64,000 bases of DNA from Photobacterium arenosum (GCF_014841115.1 NZ_JACYTP010000001.1:434001-498000); one strand, 5' to 3'; positions 16,567 to 24,317 are shown, numbered from the stretch's first letter. Translations and numbers: made by a program. Notes: a model not told the origin generated them from the letters alone.

Positions 16567-16573
16567 GGTTTGG

Positions 16574-17122
16574 TTAGTAACTAGCAGAGCCAGACAGTGT
16601 AGCGTTGGTGCTGGTAGATTGCTGAACCATAGAGTTATTACCTGCGTTCTGACCAGCAATGCTGATACCAGACGCATCACTAAACGAGTTGACCATAGTG
16701 TTATAGTGTTCAACATCAACAGTACCGGCTTTACCATCACAGCAAGCACCGCCATAGGTCACTTCGTTTCTAATCACTTCACCATCAATTTCCGAATCAG
16801 CGAGTACTTTATCCATGCTGTATGATTTTTTGAAAGTTTTGTCGATTTCTACATCAGACACTTTCTTCACAACCCAGGAATTATCGCTGTTATCTTTAAT
16901 GGTTTTGGATTTATCATTACCGATATCACGCATATAAAGATCATCGTTATCTTCATTGAAAGAATAATCGATTTCTTTTGATTTGCTGATATCGACAGTC
17001 AATGTTTTCTCAACAGTATCATTGAAGCTGCCTTCGATGTTATCTGCATCTGGATAACCATTTGCAAACGCCATAGGCGATGCAATAATCGCTGCTAATA
17101 ACAACACGTTTGATTTACGCAT
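16574..17122 (-). CDS. Curlin/Fap-like secreted subunit, paralogue B
   Basis: 182 residues from the ATG at 17122; an in-frame codon 33 bases upstream is not needed. Signal peptide MRKSNVLLLAAIIASPMAFA. The acidic, serine/asparagine-rich body shares blocks with the gene at 17680: SFNEDND, DIGNDKS, DNSDNS, EVIRNEVTYGGACCD. The end, SGISIAGQNAGNNSMVQQ then STSTNATL, is a curlin-like half repeat (compare QxGxxNxxxxxQ in CsgA/CsgB). Predicted extracellular amyloid subunit. It has a vicinal Cys-Cys pair (127-128), unusual in curlins. The 180-bp leader upstream, with palindrome and hairpin, may hold its own promoter. No assigned family known to me. Confidence 0.8.
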   Translation of the reverse strand: MRKSNVLLLAAIIASPMAFANGYPDADNIEGSFNDTVEKTLTVDISKSKEIDYSFNEDNDDLYMRDIGNDKSKTIKDNSDNSWVVKKVSDVEIDKTFKKSYSMDKVLADSEIDGEVIRNEVTYGGACCDGKAGTVDVEHYNTMVNSFSDASGISIAGQNAGNNSMVQQSTSTNATLSGSASY

Positions 17123-17151
17123 GATGTTACTCCAATTATGTTCCCCATAAC

Positions 17152-17177
17152 GCATGAGATTTAAATAAATCTCATGC
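17152..17177 (-). promoter_or_regulatory. Perfect hairpin in the leader of subunit B
   Basis: GCATGAGATTT (17152-17162) and its exact inverse (17167-17177) with a four-base loop, 30 bases before the start codon. There is no T run, so a 5'-UTR stability or translation-control hairpin is more likely than a terminator. Confidence 0.6.
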
Positions 17178-17302
17178 TGGGTAAATGTTATAGATGTTGA
17201 AGCAATGATGTTAGCCCTGCGAAACCAAATATCAATTACTAGTAATTTAACATTTAGTTTTATTCCCGGATTAAATAATCCAGCTTAGATACACTAACAG
17301 TG

Positions 17303-17635
17303 TTACTTCAATGTCAGGTTAACCACGGTCGCATTTTGAATTAACACATTATTACCGGTGTTTTGGACTACGTTGAATACCCCTGATGATCCGCTGAAGG
17401 CTCCGCCATCAATTACGTTATTACCAGTTGTATTGCCATACGCGCCATTACCCACGACATCACCGTACATATCCGAATCGGCTTGCATGTAGTCAATGTT
17501 GAGCTCGTACTGCCCACCTCGAGTCTCATACATTGAACTATCACTCAACGTATCGGAACTTGTTAGAATATCCAACTCATCAGCAACTGCACCCCAAGAT
17601 AACAGTACAGCTACGGTCAGCGTTAAATATCTCAT
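17303..17635 (-). CDS. Small curlin-like secreted protein with GG motif
   Basis: 110 residues; strong AGGAGG before the ATG. Signal peptide cleaved near GAVA (18). Residues 30-41 read LSDSSMYETRGG, a double-glycine leader pattern (Leu -12, Ser -11, Met -7, Gly-Gly), so C39 cleavage would release a mature 69-residue chain beginning QYELNID. The C-terminus, SSGVFNVVQNTGNNVLIQNA, carries the same Q-N-x-G-N-N-x-x-x-Q motif as the two larger paralogues. Good candidate for a minor subunit or nucleator. It starts 44 bases after the gene at 17680. Confidence 0.78.
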   Translation of the reverse strand: MRYLTLTVAVLLSWGAVADELDILTSSDTLSDSSMYETRGGQYELNIDYMQADSDMYGDVVGNGAYGNTTGNNVIDGGAFSGSSGVFNVVQNTGNNVLIQNATVVNLTLK

Positions 17636-17679
17636 GACGTCCTCCTGAGAGCTGTCTCTGACACCCCTCAGCTAATGTG

Positions 17680-18345
17680 TTATTGGCCCAGAAGTACAGC
17701 GTTAGTGCTAGCACTTTGTTGAACCAGCGAGTTGTTACCGGCGTTTTGACCTGCCAGGCTGATACCTGAAGCACCGGCAAAGGCACCAGACATATCATTC
17801 ACATGGGTCACTGTCAGCGAACCGGCATTACCACCGCCGTGATTGCCACCATTACCGTAACCACTGTTACCATAACCACCATGGCCCCAGTCTTTATCAT
17901 CACAGCAAGCACCGCCGTATGTGACGTCATTAGCAATGACTTCACCTTTCAGGTCAGATTTTGCCATGTAGAAGTTTTTATCAATATCGATTTTCCAGGT
18001 TTCAGTGTGCTTAAAGTTACTTTCGAAGTGGAACTTTTTGCTGTTATCACTGTTATCTGTGTACTTAAAGCTTTTATCGTTATTGATGTCCTTCATTTTC
18101 AGCGTATCGTTGTCCTCATTGAAGCTATCTGTAATGGTTTTATCACTGTCATAAGTCAGCGTGGCTGTCTTAGTGATATCATCATTAAATGAATCAACGA
18201 TGGATGAATCATTATCACCATAACCACCATTATGACCACCGTAACCACCACCGCCGTAGCTAGGTGCTTGAGGATAGCCACTAGCCAGAGCCAGTGGAGA
18301 TGCAACTACGACTGCCACTAACAGCGCGAGATTAGATTTACGCAT
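17680..18345 (-). CDS. Curlin/Fap-like secreted subunit, paralogue A (glycine-rich)
   Basis: 221 residues. Signal peptide MRKSNLALLVAVVVASPLALA; then a Gly/Tyr/His-rich stretch (31-43), a repetitive acidic region with SFNDDITKT, SFNEDND, DINNDKS and DNSDNS, the block EVIANDVTYGGACCDD (135-150), a second Gly-rich linker (154-175) and the C-terminal curlin-like motif GISLAGQNAGNNSLVQQ followed by SASTNAVL. It is the first gene of the minus-strand cluster and therefore a likely major subunit. It is clearly paralogous to the gene at 16574, from which it differs by the two Gly-rich insertions. Cys147-Cys148 could give redox control or metal binding. Automatic annotation might call it a heme-utilisation or hypothetical protein; I see no heme motif. 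Confidence 0.8.
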   Translation of the reverse strand: MRKSNLALLVAVVVASPLALASGYPQAPSYGGGGYGGHNGGYGDNDSSIVDSFNDDITKTATLTYDSDKTITDSFNEDNDTLKMKDINNDKSFKYTDNSDNSKKFHFESNFKHTETWKIDIDKNFYMAKSDLKGEVIANDVTYGGACCDDKDWGHGGYGNSGYGNGGNHGGGNAGSLTVTHVNDMSGAFAGASGISLAGQNAGNNSLVQQSASTNAVLLGQ

Positions 18346-18710
18346 GATTAAGACTCCAAATATGTTGAGTTTTTATTTTATTGCTCTCCCGTGTTGCCAC
18401 GAGAGATAACTTAATACTAGTTTTCGCCACTTTTTAGTTTGTATTATTTTTAATAAAAACGATGGCAATAAAAAACATGCGCATTCCTTTATTCACCTTG
18501 CCTGAGCGTGCTTATTTCTAAGAATGGATTCACCATTCTCATTACTAATAATTGTATTGAGATTAATACTGTTTTTATCAGGATTCAGAAGTAAGACAAA
18601 AATAACCTTTTATTGATCACTTTTTATCGGATGCTTGACTATTCTTATGACAAGTCAGTGCAACTGACTGCCATTTTTGGGGTGACCTTTGCAAACAAAG
18701 TGAGGATATC
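18346..18710. promoter_or_regulatory. Divergent promoter region between subunit A and the barrel gene
   Basis: 365 AT-rich bases without a gene. It contains a bulged hairpin in the leader of subunit A (18386-18406), an ACTAGT-centred element (18416-18421), ATTACTAATAATTG at 18541-18554, and the 7-3-7 palindrome AGTCAGTgcaACTGACT (18653-18669), 42 bp before the barrel gene. No sigma-54 -24/-12 element was found, which agrees with a regulator that lacks GAFTGA. Confidence 0.5.
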
Positions 18711-19739
18711 GTGAGAAAGTTTAACACACACAGCCTTTTAGCGCTGATAGCGATCTTTTCAACCACGGTTGCTGCAGAGGAATCTACAACAACCCAACAA
18801 AAGTCGCGTCAGGTTCAGACAGTTACAGACATTCTGGAAAGGCCAGGGGTACTGACACCGAAAGGGTCTTTCGTTCTTGATTCTTCCTTAACCTATACCC
18901 AGAACTCCTCCAATACCGTCTCGGTGGTAGGTTATACCGTACTGCCATCACTCATTGTTGGCCTGATACGGGCCAGTGATATTGACAGAACCACCATGAC
19001 CTTTGGCCTCACCGGGCGTTACGGGATCACCAACCGGTTAGAAGTCGAAGCCAGAATTCCCTGGGTTTACCGTAACGATTCCATTTCTGAGCGGGATATC
19101 AATGGACCTTCCAACAGTCCCACCACTAAAACAGTTGAAGGTAACGATCTGGGTGATATAGAAGCAGCATTTAAGTACCAGTTCAATATGCTCGAAGCTC
19201 CCTATTGGATAGGTAGTCTTCGCTTCAAAAGTACCACAGGGAGCTCACCCTATGATGTACCTATTGATAGCACCAATGATTTCAAAGAGTTACCTACAGG
19301 CTCAGGCTTTCCAAGCATAGAGCCGGGCGTCACTATGATCATGCCACTTGACCCTGCCGTGCTGTTTCTTAATGCCAGCTATATCTGGAACATTAAAGAT
19401 GACGTCAGCATTCAAATTCCTGCTACGGATGAAGCCCCAAGTACGCAAATCAATACCATTGACTTGGGGGACACCATCTCACTGGGTGCAGGTATGGGTT
19501 TTGCCGTCAACCCCAAATTCTCATTCAGCATTGGCCTGAACCACAAAACCATACTGAAATCGAAAGTGAACGGAGGGTATCCTGACGATGCGAAATTACT
19601 GCAACTGGATACTATTTCGTTCGGTGCCAACTATGCTGTAAACAGAGAAACCACCATCAACGTAGGCGCAGCAGCAGGGTTAACGGCTGATGCTCCTGAT
19701 TTCCAATTGACAGTCCGGATACCTTATACGCTGAAATAA
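18711..19739 (+). CDS. Outer-membrane beta-barrel protein (FapF/transporter-like)
   Basis: 342 residues with a GTG start behind GAGG. Signal peptide ending TTVAA, a short polar segment (ESTTTQQKSRQVQTVTDIL), then alternating amphipathic strands such as FVLDSSLTYTQNS, MTFGLTGRYGITNRLEVEARIPWVYR and ISFGANYAVNRETTINVGAAAG, ending with the outer-membrane-type segment FQLTVRIPYTLK. The layout fits the PF13557-like transporter family and could be the export pore of the neighbouring secreted subunits, as FapF is in Pseudomonas. It is smaller than FapF and its N-terminal plug region is short, so assignment as FapF is by context, not sequence. It has its own terminator. Confidence 0.8.
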   Translation: MRKFNTHSLLALIAIFSTTVAAEESTTTQQKSRQVQTVTDILERPGVLTPKGSFVLDSSLTYTQNSSNTVSVVGYTVLPSLIVGLIRASDIDRTTMTFGLTGRYGITNRLEVEARIPWVYRNDSISERDINGPSNSPTTKTVEGNDLGDIEAAFKYQFNMLEAPYWIGSLRFKSTTGSSPYDVPIDSTNDFKELPTGSGFPSIEPGVTMIMPLDPAVLFLNASYIWNIKDDVSIQIPATDEAPSTQINTIDLGDTISLGAGMGFAVNPKFSFSIGLNHKTILKSKVNGGYPDDAKLLQLDTISFGANYAVNRETTINVGAAAGLTADAPDFQLTVRIPYTLK

Positions 19740-19757
19740 CTTCAGACTTCTCATCAG

Positions 19758-19786
19758 AAATGCCAGTCTCTGCTGGCATTTTTTTC
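19758..19786 (+). terminator. Terminator after the beta-barrel gene
   Basis: AATGCCAG/CTGGCATT stem with a six-base loop followed by seven Ts. Confidence 0.92.
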
Positions 19787-19940
19787 GCCAGGCCTTCCCC
19801 CCTTTCTTCCCATCCCGCTTTCCACTATGCTTAGAGCAGTTGATTCTGGGCGATCTATAGGGCCGTTTTTCTGAATGTTGCCAATAGCTCCGCCAAGTCA
19901 ACTGATCATAATAATCAACATCCGAAAACAGGGTCCAACT

Positions 19941-20342
19941 ATGTCCACCACCCCTTTATCCACCGAACAAATTGACACTATTTTGCAGTACGATGCGGAA
20001 AAAAGATGTCAATACCTGCTGAAAGAAGTGACCAGTCAGGGGCAGATCTGGATTCTGACCGACGAACACGGCTGTGTCATGTTAAACAGCGAGGATGAAG
20101 ACTGTGTGCCAATTTGGCCAAATCAGGAGTTCGCACAAGCCTGGGCGACAGGAGACTGGGCCGAATGCAAGCCTGAATCGATTTCAATTAATAAATGGCA
20201 CAGCCGCTGGACGCCAGGCTTGGAAGACGACGAACTGGCGATTGTCGTGTTTCCAAACCTGGAGCAGGAAGGCATTATCCTGTACCCGGAAGAGCTGGAC
20301 GACGCGCTAAGACAACAGTCCAAAAAATCAGGTAAACGTTAA
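19941..20342 (+). CDS. DUF2750 domain protein, second copy
   Basis: 133 residues, acidic, cytoplasmic. The start at ATG 19941 removes 22 unlikely upstream residues. Shares with the protein at 7091 the order of a WxL/S..E.....P.WP block, a DWAECKPESISINKW block and a C-terminal EEGI-like strand, so both are read as DUF2750. Function unknown. Single gene ending in a GC-rich terminator. Confidence 0.72.
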   Translation: MSTTPLSTEQIDTILQYDAEKRCQYLLKEVTSQGQIWILTDEHGCVMLNSEDEDCVPIWPNQEFAQAWATGDWAECKPESISINKWHSRWTPGLEDDELAIVVFPNLEQEGIILYPEELDDALRQQSKKSGKR

Positions 20343-20418
20343 GCAATACAACAATAAGCCTGAATTCACTAATAGCTTTTGCATATCCGACGCATGATGC
20401 CGGTTATGCAGGGCTGAT

Positions 20419-20440
20419 ACGGGGGGATTCCCCCCGTTTT
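20419..20440 (+). terminator. Terminator after the second DUF2750 gene
   Basis: ACGGGGGG/CCCCCCGT stem with a three-base loop and TTTT. Confidence 0.85.
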
Positions 20441-20468
20441 CCCCCATATAACTGAAGCAGGAGAACAG

Positions 20469-20837
20469 ATGGATACGCTGCTCGCAACCATCAAGGAATC
20501 ACCCACGAGCGTTATTTTCGACAACGTTCTGAGTGTCATTGACCAGCACTACGATTACAGGCCGACAGCATTCAGCAACGGTCTGGGCAATGAAACGCTT
20601 GCCAACGAAGCGGGCAGCAATGAAGGCTCGTGCCGTATTTTCGCCTTTGCCCAGCAACACAAACTCTCTGAACAGGAAACACTTGCCTGTTTTGGACACC
20701 ACTATTTTGATGCTGTACTGAATAACCCTGATGGCACAGATCATATGAATATACGGACATTCATGAAATATGGTTGGCGCGGTATTCGCTTTGCCGGCCA
20801 GCCGTTAATGCCTAAGCATTCCATTGCGGATTGTTAG
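20469..20837 (+). CDS. HopJ type III effector family protein
   Basis: 122 residues matching the HopJ family: IDQHYDYRPTAFSNG, NEAGSNEGSCRIFAFAQ and DGTDHMNIRTFMKYGWRGIRF. The family is named after a Pseudomonas syringae effector but is widespread in bacteria without type III secretion, where it is probably a housekeeping protein of unknown role. A good AGGAG RBS is present. No secretion genes are nearby, so effector function is not supported here. Confidence 0.85.
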   Translation: MDTLLATIKESPTSVIFDNVLSVIDQHYDYRPTAFSNGLGNETLANEAGSNEGSCRIFAFAQQHKLSEQETLACFGHHYFDAVLNNPDGTDHMNIRTFMKYGWRGIRFAGQPLMPKHSIADC

Positions 20838-20848
20838 TCACCAGAACC

Positions 20849-20877
20849 AAAACAGGGAGCGCATAGCTCCCTGTTTT
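20849..20877. terminator. Bidirectional terminator
   Basis: Twelve-base stem AAAACAGGGAGC/GCTCCCTGTTTT between convergent genes. Confidence 0.92.
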
Positions 20878-20893
20878 ATGACCAGATGCCTTA

Positions 20894-21337
20894 TCAGCAC
20901 CATCGCCTGACATGCTGGCAATACTCCTGATATTGCTGGCCAAAAGCGTGTTTCAGTACCCTTTCCTCTGCCGCAATCTGCACATAATTCATGTAAATGG
21001 CAAACACAGGAATCATTATCAGGCTGGAAAAGGCTGACAAATTAAGAAAAACCGCTATCAGTAACAATAGCAACCCCAGGTAAATCGGATTTCTTGATAT
21101 CCGATAGACGCCAGACGTCACCAGCCGTGTTGTTTTTCTTGGGCTTAGTGCCGTCTTCGCGCGGGCAAAAGCCATGATACCTGCCAGCCCGAAACCAACA
21201 GCCAATAAACTGAACACCCATTCTAATAAAATCTTGCCGGGAAAACTGAAACGCCATACCGGAAAATACTGAGCCAGCAAATACATTGCAGCCAGGGTAA
21301 TTAAAAACACTAAAGGGGGCGTAAGTCTGAATCTCAT
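20894..21337 (-). CDS. Isoprenylcysteine carboxyl methyltransferase (ICMT)-like membrane protein
   Basis: 147 residues from ATG 21337 (AAGGGA upstream). About four membrane helices, with GVYRISRNPIYLGLLLLL and the C-terminal EERVLKHAFGQQYQEYCQHVRRW that mark the ICMT/PEMT family of integral-membrane SAM methyltransferases. The bacterial substrates are mostly unknown. Confidence 0.82.
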   Translation of the reverse strand: MRFRLTPPLVFLITLAAMYLLAQYFPVWRFSFPGKILLEWVFSLLAVGFGLAGIMAFARAKTALSPRKTTRLVTSGVYRISRNPIYLGLLLLLIAVFLNLSAFSSLIMIPVFAIYMNYVQIAAEERVLKHAFGQQYQEYCQHVRRWC

Positions 21338-21568
21338 CTTATATCCCTTAATCACAGTCAACAGCTTGATATGAAAAGTATAAGCACATTTATACGCAAG
21401 CAGAAAAGATTGTTTAAAAAATGTTAAACCCCTTAACCTTTCTCTTGTTTCACCCAAATGCTACACAGCGAAACCCGGTAAAAATTCAGCTTCTCGCAGT
21501 GATTATCACTGACAGCCTGTCTTATCTTGGCTTACAATAGCCGCCATAGTCATTATTCGAGATATACC

Positions 21569-21991
21569 ATGAAAATTTTTGCCGTTGAGCTGAAAGGTAA
21601 AGAAGCTAACCTTTGTCTGCTGTCACTGAAACAAGGGATGTTTTCAATTCCTGACTGCCGATCGCAGAAACTGGTGCTTAGCGATGCCTTTGACAACCAA
21701 CAGATGCGTCAATTTCAGAAAAGCTTCAAAAAACTGGTCGAAGACTACCAGGTGGAGCACATCGTCATTAAAACCCGTGAAACACGTGGCAAGCACGCGG
21801 GAAGCGCTGAAAGCTTCAAAATGGAAACCGCTATTCAGCTGATTGACGATCTGGATGTCACTTTCATCAGCAATGCCGAAATCAAAGAGAAGCTGAAAAG
21901 AAGTCCGTTGTCAGTAGATTTCCGCGGCACAGGATTGCGCCAGTTTCAGGAAAATGCTTTTGTGGCAGGCTACGCCTTTCTGAGCCAGTAA
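21569..21991 (+). CDS. DUF3010 family protein
   Basis: 140 residues starting MKIFAVELKGKEANLC. The RNase H-like pattern (AVELKGKEANL, then HIVIKTRETRGKHAGSAESFKMETAIQLI) fits DUF3010, a gammaproteobacterial family without known function. Single gene with terminator. Confidence 0.78.
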   Translation: MKIFAVELKGKEANLCLLSLKQGMFSIPDCRSQKLVLSDAFDNQQMRQFQKSFKKLVEDYQVEHIVIKTRETRGKHAGSAESFKMETAIQLIDDLDVTFISNAEIKEKLKRSPLSVDFRGTGLRQFQENAFVAGYAFLSQ

Positions 21992-21995
21992 ACAC

Positions 21996-22021
21996 AACAG
22001 GGAGCCAGACGGCTCCCTGTT
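21996..22021. terminator. Bidirectional terminator
   Basis: AACAGGGAGCC/GGCTCCCTGTT perfect 11-bp stem with a four-base loop between convergent genes; the arms resemble those of the terminator at 20849. Confidence 0.88.
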
Positions 22022-22043
22022 AATTTCTGATAGCTGATGTTGA

Positions 22044-22277
22044 TCAAGCCTGAGCATCCAGGCGAAAACCTTTCAATGGCCTGATAACCTCTTCTAACCC
22101 TTCAATTTTCATTTCAAGCGTTATCGCCAGCAATCGACCAAGCTCGCCATCCGGGAAACCCTGCTTGGCAAACCAAAGCAGATAAGGTTCAGGTAAATCG
22201 ATAAGTACCCGACCACTGTACTTACCAAATGGCATTTTCATATTGGCCAGTTTGACTAAATCACGTTTTTCGAACAT
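22044..22277 (-). CDS. DUF3820 family protein
   Basis: 77 residues with the hallmark MPFGKYSGRVLIDLPEPYLLWFAKQGFPDGELGRLL. The family is sometimes labelled quorum-sensing-regulated virulence factor; evidence for that role here is nil. Probably cytoplasmic, possibly nucleic-acid related. Confidence 0.85.
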   Translation of the reverse strand: MFEKRDLVKLANMKMPFGKYSGRVLIDLPEPYLLWFAKQGFPDGELGRLLAITLEMKIEGLEEVIRPLKGFRLDAQA

Positions 22278-22323
22278 GGATGCGTACCGCTTTGTGTTAA
22301 CTTGTCTTCAGCTGAAATAGGTG

Positions 22324-22941
22324 TCAGTCCTTTGCTGTCCAGCCAAAACTGACCAGCTCTTCCTGATTACAGGTTAATGCACCAAGAAAGTCTTGCCCGG
22401 CTATCACCTGACCAACTCCTTCGGGTGTCCCGGTCATTACCACGTCGCCATCCTCAAGCGGAATGACCTTCTGCACTTCAGCCAGGATAACTTCCGGTGA
22501 GTAAAGCATGAATGTTGTGTCGCTCTTCTGAACCAGGGTGTCATCTATGTGCAGCGATAATCCAAGCGGGGAATCCGAATCAGGTAAAGCGACAAACTCA
22601 CTGAACAATGCGGCTCCTTCAAACACCTTGCTGCGCTCCCACGGCAAGCCTTTAGCTTTCAGCTTAGACTGCAAATCACGCTTGGTAAGATCCAACCCAA
22701 GAGCGGCTGCGCTGAACTGGCCGCCATGATAGAGATACGCAATCTCGGCTTCATAATGCAGCACTTCACCACCATGAGTCGCGTGTAATTCATCTCCAAT
22801 CGCCGTGTTAGGCTTCATGAAAATGACCATCTCTTCGGGCATTTCATTACCTAGCTCTTCTATATGGGCGGCATAATTTCGCCCTATGCAGATCACTTTT
22901 CCCGGCTGAATTTGCTTACCACTGACCGTCACGCTCTTCAT
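22324..22941 (-). CDS. Fumarylacetoacetate hydrolase family protein
   Basis: 205 residues from ATG 22941 (AGGGAG upstream). Short FAH-domain protein: KVICIGRNYAAHIEELG, then LHYEAEIAYLYHGG with metal-binding Glu residues, and DVVMTGTPEGVG near the end. Members act as acylpyruvases, oxaloacetate decarboxylases or tautomerases, so the exact substrate is open. Distinct from the full-length fumarylacetoacetase at 40983. Confidence 0.88.
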   Translation of the reverse strand: MKSVTVSGKQIQPGKVICIGRNYAAHIEELGNEMPEEMVIFMKPNTAIGDELHATHGGEVLHYEAEIAYLYHGGQFSAAALGLDLTKRDLQSKLKAKGLPWERSKVFEGAALFSEFVALPDSDSPLGLSLHIDDTLVQKSDTTFMLYSPEVILAEVQKVIPLEDGDVVMTGTPEGVGQVIAGQDFLGALTCNQEELVSFGWTAKD

Positions 22942-23017
22942 AACCACTCCCTGTATTCAATGTGAATATGGCAGAGCATAATGAGCGTGACCGCCAAGGT
23001 CAAAATAATTCAGAGGG

Positions 23018-23605
23018 TTATGATTCAGGCACAAATGCCAGATTCACAAAGACTGGGACACTTGGCAATATTCCATTCAAATTCGCGACTTCTTGTAACG
23101 CGGTAATTCCCTTTTCTAAGCCGAATGCTTTAGCATCAATGATAATCGGGCTCTGGCTGCTGACCATCAGCGTGCCGTCAACCAGACGTGTAATTCGTAA
23201 ATCCGCATTCACCGGATTGATAGCACCATGAAGATTGAGCTTAAGAGACACTTGCTGAGTCAGGGTTTCTCCCGGCTTAAGATCCGCCAGCCCGGTAATG
23301 TCAACCTCGCCTTCCAGCATTGCTTTGGGGAAGTCCGACACCTTGAACAGCATCGCTTTCATACGTTCATCACGGATAGGGATTTGCGTGTCCACGCTGG
23401 ATAAGTCCAGCATCACCTGCACTTCCCCCTGATCAGTGATAGAGCCGTCCAGCTCTTTGAAAGCATGTTGCTCAATGACGCTGTTATTTTTCACCGACAG
23501 GAAACGCAACTGCGATTGGCTGTTATCCAGCTTCCAGGCAGCTGATGCACAGAGAGGAAATACCGCCAGAGCGACAAAAATAATGTTGCGAACTGATAAA
23601 GCCAT
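23018..23605 (-). CDS. YceI family periplasmic lipid-binding-like protein
   Basis: 195 residues from ATG 23605 (GGAG six bases before). Signal peptide ending CASA, then WKLDNSQSQLRFLSVKNN and an eight-stranded lipocalin-like pattern ending in VFVNLAFVPES. YceI proteins bind polyprenoid or other amphiphiles in the periplasm. Single gene. Confidence 0.87.
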   Translation of the reverse strand: MALSVRNIIFVALAVFPLCASAAWKLDNSQSQLRFLSVKNNSVIEQHAFKELDGSITDQGEVQVMLDLSSVDTQIPIRDERMKAMLFKVSDFPKAMLEGEVDITGLADLKPGETLTQQVSLKLNLHGAINPVNADLRITRLVDGTLMVSSQSPIIIDAKAFGLEKGITALQEVANLNGILPSVPVFVNLAFVPES

Positions 23606-23763
23606 AACTATCTCCAAAAATACGATTACTTGGATATAATCATAGGCAGTTTCCGTCCATTCCGCGTGTAAAATAACGATGAAGTTACCATTTATCGAGC
23701 GAATTCACTTTTTGTCTTGGTTAATGCAATCAATTACTTGCTTGCTTTAGAATGACACCAAAG

Positions 23764-24297
23764 TCAGGCATTCTCAGTCACAGTTAGCAGCTCATCGCGG
23801 ATACATTTAAGCAAAAACAGCTCGCGCTCCACAGACAGCCCTTTTTTATCGTTTTTAGCAACCGTTTCTTCGTTGTGAGCAATCGCGTCATGGATATTCA
23901 TCCAGACAGGTTTCATGCCATTCTGGATTTCATACGATTCCAATTGCGTTTCACCTAACTGACTGTCAATACGGCAAGTGAAGCAGAATGATTTCATATG
24001 CATGATATCAAACTCAGGTTTATACCATGGCCGGTACTCTTCGTAGAGACCAAAAGGGACAATGTCACGGATATTGCGGGCGCCGGTTTCTTCTTGCAGC
24101 TCGCGAACCAACCCGGCCTCAATATCTTCCCCTTCATCAATACCACCACCGGGTAAGGTGTAGTCGTGATACCTTGCGGTGTACAGCATCAGAATATTGT
24201 CACCGTCCAGGATTATTGCTCTGGCTGCTTCACGGTAAAACATCGAACCACTTAAATCAGAGACATCAGGATGAACCGTACGCTTGAGAAGCCGCAT
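23764..24297 (-). CDS. Nudix hydrolase
   Basis: 177 residues from ATG 24297. The Nudix box is complete: GGGIDEGEDIEAGLVREL followed by QEETGA, giving G-x5-E-x7-REx2EEx-G. It hydrolyses a nucleoside diphosphate linked to another moiety; the substrate is not predictable. The C-terminal helices carry KKGLSVERELFLLKCI. It lies 71 bases downstream of the PBP1B gene but is separated by a terminator. Confidence 0.88.
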   Translation of the reverse strand: MRLLKRTVHPDVSDLSGSMFYREAARAIILDGDNILMLYTARYHDYTLPGGGIDEGEDIEAGLVRELQEETGARNIRDIVPFGLYEEYRPWYKPEFDIMHMKSFCFTCRIDSQLGETQLESYEIQNGMKPVWMNIHDAIAHNEETVAKNDKKGLSVERELFLLKCIRDELLTVTENA

Positions 24298-24317
24298 AAA
24301 AGAGTACTCTTCAGATA

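Noticed and set aside
18361..18430. Possible sigma-54 promoter (TGGCAA...GC) before subunit A
   Set aside because: The GG to GC spacing is wrong by about three bases, and the linked regulator lacks GAFTGA.
20469..20837. HopJ protein as a type III effector
   Set aside because: No secretion system, chaperone or effector context; the family is common in bacteria without type III secretion.
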